From contig CAZCXU010000018.1 of NCBI GenBank assembly GCA_964502885.1, forward strand, positions 1 through 8,343: a stretch of 8,343 nucleotides of DNA. The letters run 5' to 3'. The notes beneath the pieces are model-generated. The model saw only the letters and a list, made by a program, of their open reading frames with translations. It ran no database searches and was not told the origin of the DNA. A program made the position numbers and the translations under genes. This DNA is from XYB1-FULL-44-23 sp964502885. GTDB taxonomy: Bacteria; Patescibacteriota; Microgenomatia; CAZETR01; Amesbacteraceae. Of the stretch, positions 6,315 through 8,343 are shown piece by piece (the first letter of the stretch is position 1; each line of letters starts with the position of its first letter).

Positions 6315-6681
6315 CGATGGCAAAGGCAGTGCCGTCGAGCCACTGACCAAGGGCAGCCAACTCGGCGGCGCTTTGCCGCTGAAGCCAGTCGGGATCGGCG
6401 ACGGCTTCAGCGATGGCCTGCGAGGCTTGGAGTTTTGCCCGAAGTAGGTCAAGGATAGTCTCTCCGATGTGGGCCTTTTGCACCTCTAGCGCTGGCTTCT
6501 GGGGCGTGACACGCGTGACAGGCTCCGTGACATCGCTTGTGACATAGCGCCGCTTCCACTGCCGTACCGTGTCAGGGTCTAGTTGATACCGCTCGGCCAC
6601 AATTGCGGGCTGATCACCCGCCAGGAGATCGGCCAGGGCCGCGGCGCGGAGTTCTGGCCGTATCCACCGCCTTGCGCCCAT
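6259..6681 (-). CDS. Putative terminase small subunit (helix-turn-helix protein)
   Basis: This 140-residue protein begins with a helix-turn-helix-like region (about residues 9-46). The pattern, DLLAGDQPAIVAERYQ then LDPDTVRQWKRRY, is typical of terminase small subunits and transposase-like DNA-binding heads. A linker rich in Thr, Val and Pro follows (about 47-64). A helical region (about 65-125) then fits an oligomerisation domain. Small terminases recognise phage DNA and feed it to the large subunit. The identification rests on the HTH and on its place directly before the large terminase. The ATG at 6681 has a purine-rich GAAGAG stretch upstream. Its first 68 bases overlap the preceding gene and its last 56 or so overlap the probable large-terminase start. 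A regulatory HTH protein is the main alternative. Confidence 0.7.
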   Translation of the reverse strand: MGARRWIRPELRAAALADLLAGDQPAIVAERYQLDPDTVRQWKRRYVTSDVTEPVTRVTPQKPALEVQKAHIGETILDLLRAKLQASQAIAEAVADPDWLQRQSAAELAALGQWLDGTAFAIGDRLAGGSRPPDPDGADS

Positions 6682-6859
6682 AGGTCTTCTCTTCCACGCT
6701 CACCTTCAACACCTTCCCCCGCATCAGCAGCAGCCGGGCGATGGCTGGTAGCTCCGTCTCTGGAATATCCAGCTGCACCCTGGCACCCCCGGCGCCGTCA
6801 ACCTTGATCGCCGACTGAATAGCCGGGAAGGTGGCCTCGAATGTGACTTGCTCACTCAC
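6614..6859 (-). CDS. Hypothetical small phage protein, 81 aa
   Basis: No family was recognised. The body (residues 1-58) looks like a compact alpha/beta protein: a beta-like MSEQVTFEATF start, then AIQSAIKVDG, VQLDIPETELPAIARLLLMRG and KVLKVSVEEK. The last 23 residues are basic and rich in Arg, Pro and Gly, with the look of out-of-frame sequence. They coincide with the 68 bases shared with the small-terminase candidate. The GTG start at 6859 overlaps the previous stop by 4 bases (GTGA), and there is no strong Shine-Dalgarno site, so translation is probably coupled. Either the tail is a real extension or a frame error hides an earlier stop near residue 58. Its position just before the terminase genes is the only hint of function. 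Confidence 0.62.
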   Translation of the reverse strand: MSEQVTFEATFPAIQSAIKVDGAGGARVQLDIPETELPAIARLLLMRGKVLKVSVEEKTYGRKAVDTARTPRRGPGRSPGG

Positions 6860-7221
6860 GGCGCGTGCCCGTCGTCACCGTCAGGCGGCGGCGAGCCCGG
6901 AGGCCGGGCGACGAACGTAGCGCCCACGCCCATCAGGCCCTCGAGGTTCGCCACGCGCAGCGACAGGCGGCCGTGGTCTGCCAGTAGCTGCTCTACGTGC
7001 TTGTAGAGTTCCACGAGCACGGAGGCGTTGCGGCTGTCCAGGCGCTCCACGAGCAGTGCAAGCCAGTCCGACAGCGCCCGCCGGCTGTCGTCATTGGCCA
7101 GTTGCGCGCCCTCCTCATCTCCGTGCATCAGCGCCGTGATGAGGCGATGACGCGCGGTAAAGTACGCATCAATTGCGTGCACCAGGGGGTCTCCCAGGAG
7201 TTGTGCTATCCGCTCAGGCAT
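6856..7221 (-). CDS. Hypothetical phage protein, helical, 121 aa
   Basis: No family was recognised. The 121-residue protein is mostly helical in character. Residues 1-95 are rich in Leu, Ala, Arg, Asp and Glu with heptad-like hydrophobic spacing (for example the ALSDWLALLVERLDSR and VELYKHVEQLLADH stretches). The tail (about 100-121) is Pro/Gly/Asp-rich and probably disordered. It has no signal peptide and no clear transmembrane helix. The ATG at 7221 is fixed by a perfect AGGAGGTGA site. Its stop overlaps the next gene's GTG start (GTGA, 6856-6859). Lying between the lysis-like genes and the small terminase, it could be a packaging or regulatory accessory, but nothing in the sequence decides this. 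Codon use and overlaps support it as a real gene. Confidence 0.7.
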   Translation of the reverse strand: MPERIAQLLGDPLVHAIDAYFTARHRLITALMHGDEEGAQLANDDSRRALSDWLALLVERLDSRNASVLVELYKHVEQLLADHGRLSLRVANLEGLMGVGATFVARPPGSPPPDGDDGHAP

Positions 7222-7546
7222 CTGTCACCTCCTGCGGGGGTAGAGGAGCGTGCGGGCGCAGTCGGCGCCGGTCGGTCAGCACTTGGATCTTCTCACGGCA
7301 CGAGGAGCACTCGTCGAGGGTCAGCAGGGCTGCCTCAACGCGCCTGAGCCGGTCATAGTCGAGTCGGTCGAAGGTGGCCACCTGAACGCTGGCAGCGGCC
7401 TCGTGAGCACTCTCGGCCTTCTCTTTCGCCTGCTTCGTTTCGGTCGTGTTCTCAGCCAGCTTGCGGCGCAGATATTCGAGGAAGGCCAGCACAGCAGCTA
7501 CCAGGGCAGCTACCAGGGTTGTGGCCTGATCGGGGGAGAGGTTCAT
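7214..7546 (-). CDS. Small membrane protein with coiled coil; holin- or spanin-like candidate
   Basis: This 110-residue protein has a short polar N-terminus, one hydrophobic segment (about residues 9-26, rich in Ala, Val and Leu) and then a basic RRKL stop-transfer sequence. A charged helical region (about 27-75) rich in Glu, Lys and Ala is likely a coiled coil. It is followed by a CxxC pair (Cys80, Cys83; ECSSCREK) and a Pro-rich tail. The single membrane helix and the position directly after the endolysin, with a 4-base ATGA overlap, fit a lysis accessory protein such as a single-TM holin or an Rz-like inner-membrane spanin. No family was recognised. The CxxC pair could form a disulfide or bind metal. 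The start is ATG at 7546, with an AAGG element about 7 bases upstream. The stop overlaps the next start by 8 bases. The role is inferred from topology and neighbourhood only. Confidence 0.75.
   Translation of the reverse strand: MNLSPDQATTLVAALVAAVLAFLEYLRRKLAENTTETKQAKEKAESAHEAAASVQVATFDRLDYDRLRRVEAALLTLDECSSCREKIQVLTDRRRLRPHAPLPPQEVTDA
7225..7233 (-). promoter_or_regulatory. Perfect extended Shine-Dalgarno site (AGGAGGTGA)
   Basis: On the minus strand AGGAGGTGA lies three bases (CAG) before the ATG at 7221. It is a full 9-base match to the complement of the usual bacterial 16S rRNA 3' end, with GGAGG six bases from the start. It lies inside the coding end of the upstream membrane-protein gene. 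It fixes the start of the 121-residue protein and suggests strong initiation independent of the 8-base overlap. Confidence 0.85.
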
Positions 7547-8343
7547 ACCAGGGCCTTCAATGCGTTGGCAGTCGCTGCGAGGCGTTCGCCATAGGTTGTG
7601 CCGGGAGAAGCCCAGCCACAGCCGGCGACGGGGTTCGGGTCAGCGCCGAGCAGCAGCAGCGTGGGCGCGCTGCCCTGGCAGGCAAGGGCCAGCGGGCGGG
7701 CAGCCAGGGCTATCATCGCCAGATCGCGCTGTGCCGGGTCGCGCGCATACGGGGCGACGGCATAGGCCACGAGGCGGCCCACGTGGGCCTGTACCCCGGC
7801 CTCGAGTGTCGGGAAGCTCAGACCCTTGGCCCCGTCGTTCGTCGCCCCGATGCCGGCCAGGTTGTGCTGCGGGGGCTGCGAGCGGGCCGATGTCAGGTTG
7901 CCCGTCTCGTGGCACATCTGCGCCGCCGCGACGACGGGGTCGACCCCCACGACGACGCAGGTATCGTGGTAGGCCTCGCCCAGGGAGAACACGGCATCAG
8001 GGCCGTAGGGCGAGGCCACGCAGCGACGGGCCAGGGTGCGGGCCAGCTGCTCACGCGAGAGGCCGGGCGGGGCGATGATGAGGCTCTCGGCGGTGTAGGG
8101 GGTAGGCACGGGGTCGGGCGGGGCGAGCAGCCAGGGCGCCATTGCGGCGTAGACAGCGGGCCAGTCGAGGCCGGCGGGGTCGCTCTTGCCCTGGGTATCC
8201 ACATCGCGGTGGAACACGAAGCGGGCCTGGGGGTAGGCCCGCGACCATGCGGCGATCTGCCAGCCGAGGGCGGCCAGTTGCGCCGGCGGGTAGGGCTCGT
8301 GGTCGTCGTTACGGTTCTCGAGTTCGAGGCCGAGCGTCACGTC
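7543..8343 (-). CDS. Bifunctional endolysin, partial (AmpD-type amidase + glucosaminidase-like domain)
   Basis: This is the C-terminal 266 codons of a cell-wall lytic enzyme. The 5' end lies beyond the window edge, and the GTG at 8340 is probably an internal Val. Counting from that GTG, residues 1-70 look like the second half of an amidase_2 (N-acetylmuramoyl-L-alanine amidase) domain. The stretch HRDVDTQGKSDP (His44, Lys52, Asp54) has the spacing of the AmpD zinc ligands His154 and Asp164 and the catalytic Lys162. The first zinc His would be upstream. A Pro-rich linker (about 71-93) leads to a second domain (about 95-265). Its QMCHETGN motif (Glu145 as likely catalytic acid) followed by NLAGIG resembles GH73-type glucosaminidases. 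The protein would cut both the peptide-glycan amide bond and the glycan strand. No transmembrane segment is visible in this part. The stop overlaps the next gene's ATG (ATGA). The amidase call is strong and the glucosaminidase call moderate. Confidence 0.88.
   Translation of the reverse strand, partial: DVTLGLELENRNDDHEPYPPAQLAALGWQIAAWSRAYPQARFVFHRDVDTQGKSDPAGLDWPAVYAAMAPWLLAPPDPVPTPYTAESLIIAPPGLSREQLARTLARRCVASPYGPDAVFSLGEAYHDTCVVVGVDPVVAAAQMCHETGNLTSARSQPPQHNLAGIGATNDGAKGLSFPTLEAGVQAHVGRLVAYAVAPYARDPAQRDLAMIALAARPLALACQGSAPTLLLLGADPNPVAGCGWASPGTTYGERLAATANALKALV

Overview
The window is a compact, GC-rich stretch of tailed dsDNA bacteriophage or prophage DNA. Every credible gene is on the minus strand, so it reads from about 8343 down to 1. 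No gene lies on the plus strand, and there is no tRNA, rRNA, CRISPR array, integrase or transposase. Nothing identifies the host firmly. High GC, Shine-Dalgarno sites (one is a perfect AGGAGGTGA), frequent GTG starts and a peptidoglycan-degrading endolysin indicate a bacterial host with a cell wall. Three runs of N (901-910, 3687-3696, 5051-5112) show that this is a gapped scaffold, probably from a metagenome or draft assembly.

In transcription order, the first block (8343 to 6614) is lysis-like. It holds the 3' part of a two-domain endolysin (AmpD-type amidase plus glucosaminidase-like domain), a small protein with one membrane segment and a coiled coil (holin or spanin candidate), and two small unknown proteins. 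The second block (6681 to 3474) is packaging: a helix-turn-helix small terminase candidate, the large terminase (ATPase plus nuclease) and the portal protein. The last two genes are each cut by an N run and change frame across it, so each should be read as one gene.

The third block (3474 to 1027) looks like fibre or virion-decoration genes. It has a LamG-like protein with fifteen 18-residue repeats and a basic tail, a tail-fibre-like protein, and a small beta-rich protein resembling BppU/Ig-like baseplate domains. The fourth block (1030 to 1) returns to head and connector functions: a minor-head-like protein with a Cys/His-rich C-terminus, a 43-residue membrane protein, and the start of a gene that may be HK97 gp10-like.

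Almost every junction is a short start/stop overlap (GTGA, ATGA, TAGTG or 8 bases), so the set is probably one translationally coupled late operon whose promoter lies beyond position 8343. The most notable features are the [DE]-x-G-x-G-x-D repeat protein, the placement of fibre-like genes between portal and minor-head genes, the small membrane ORF, and the unusual overlap at the small-terminase start.
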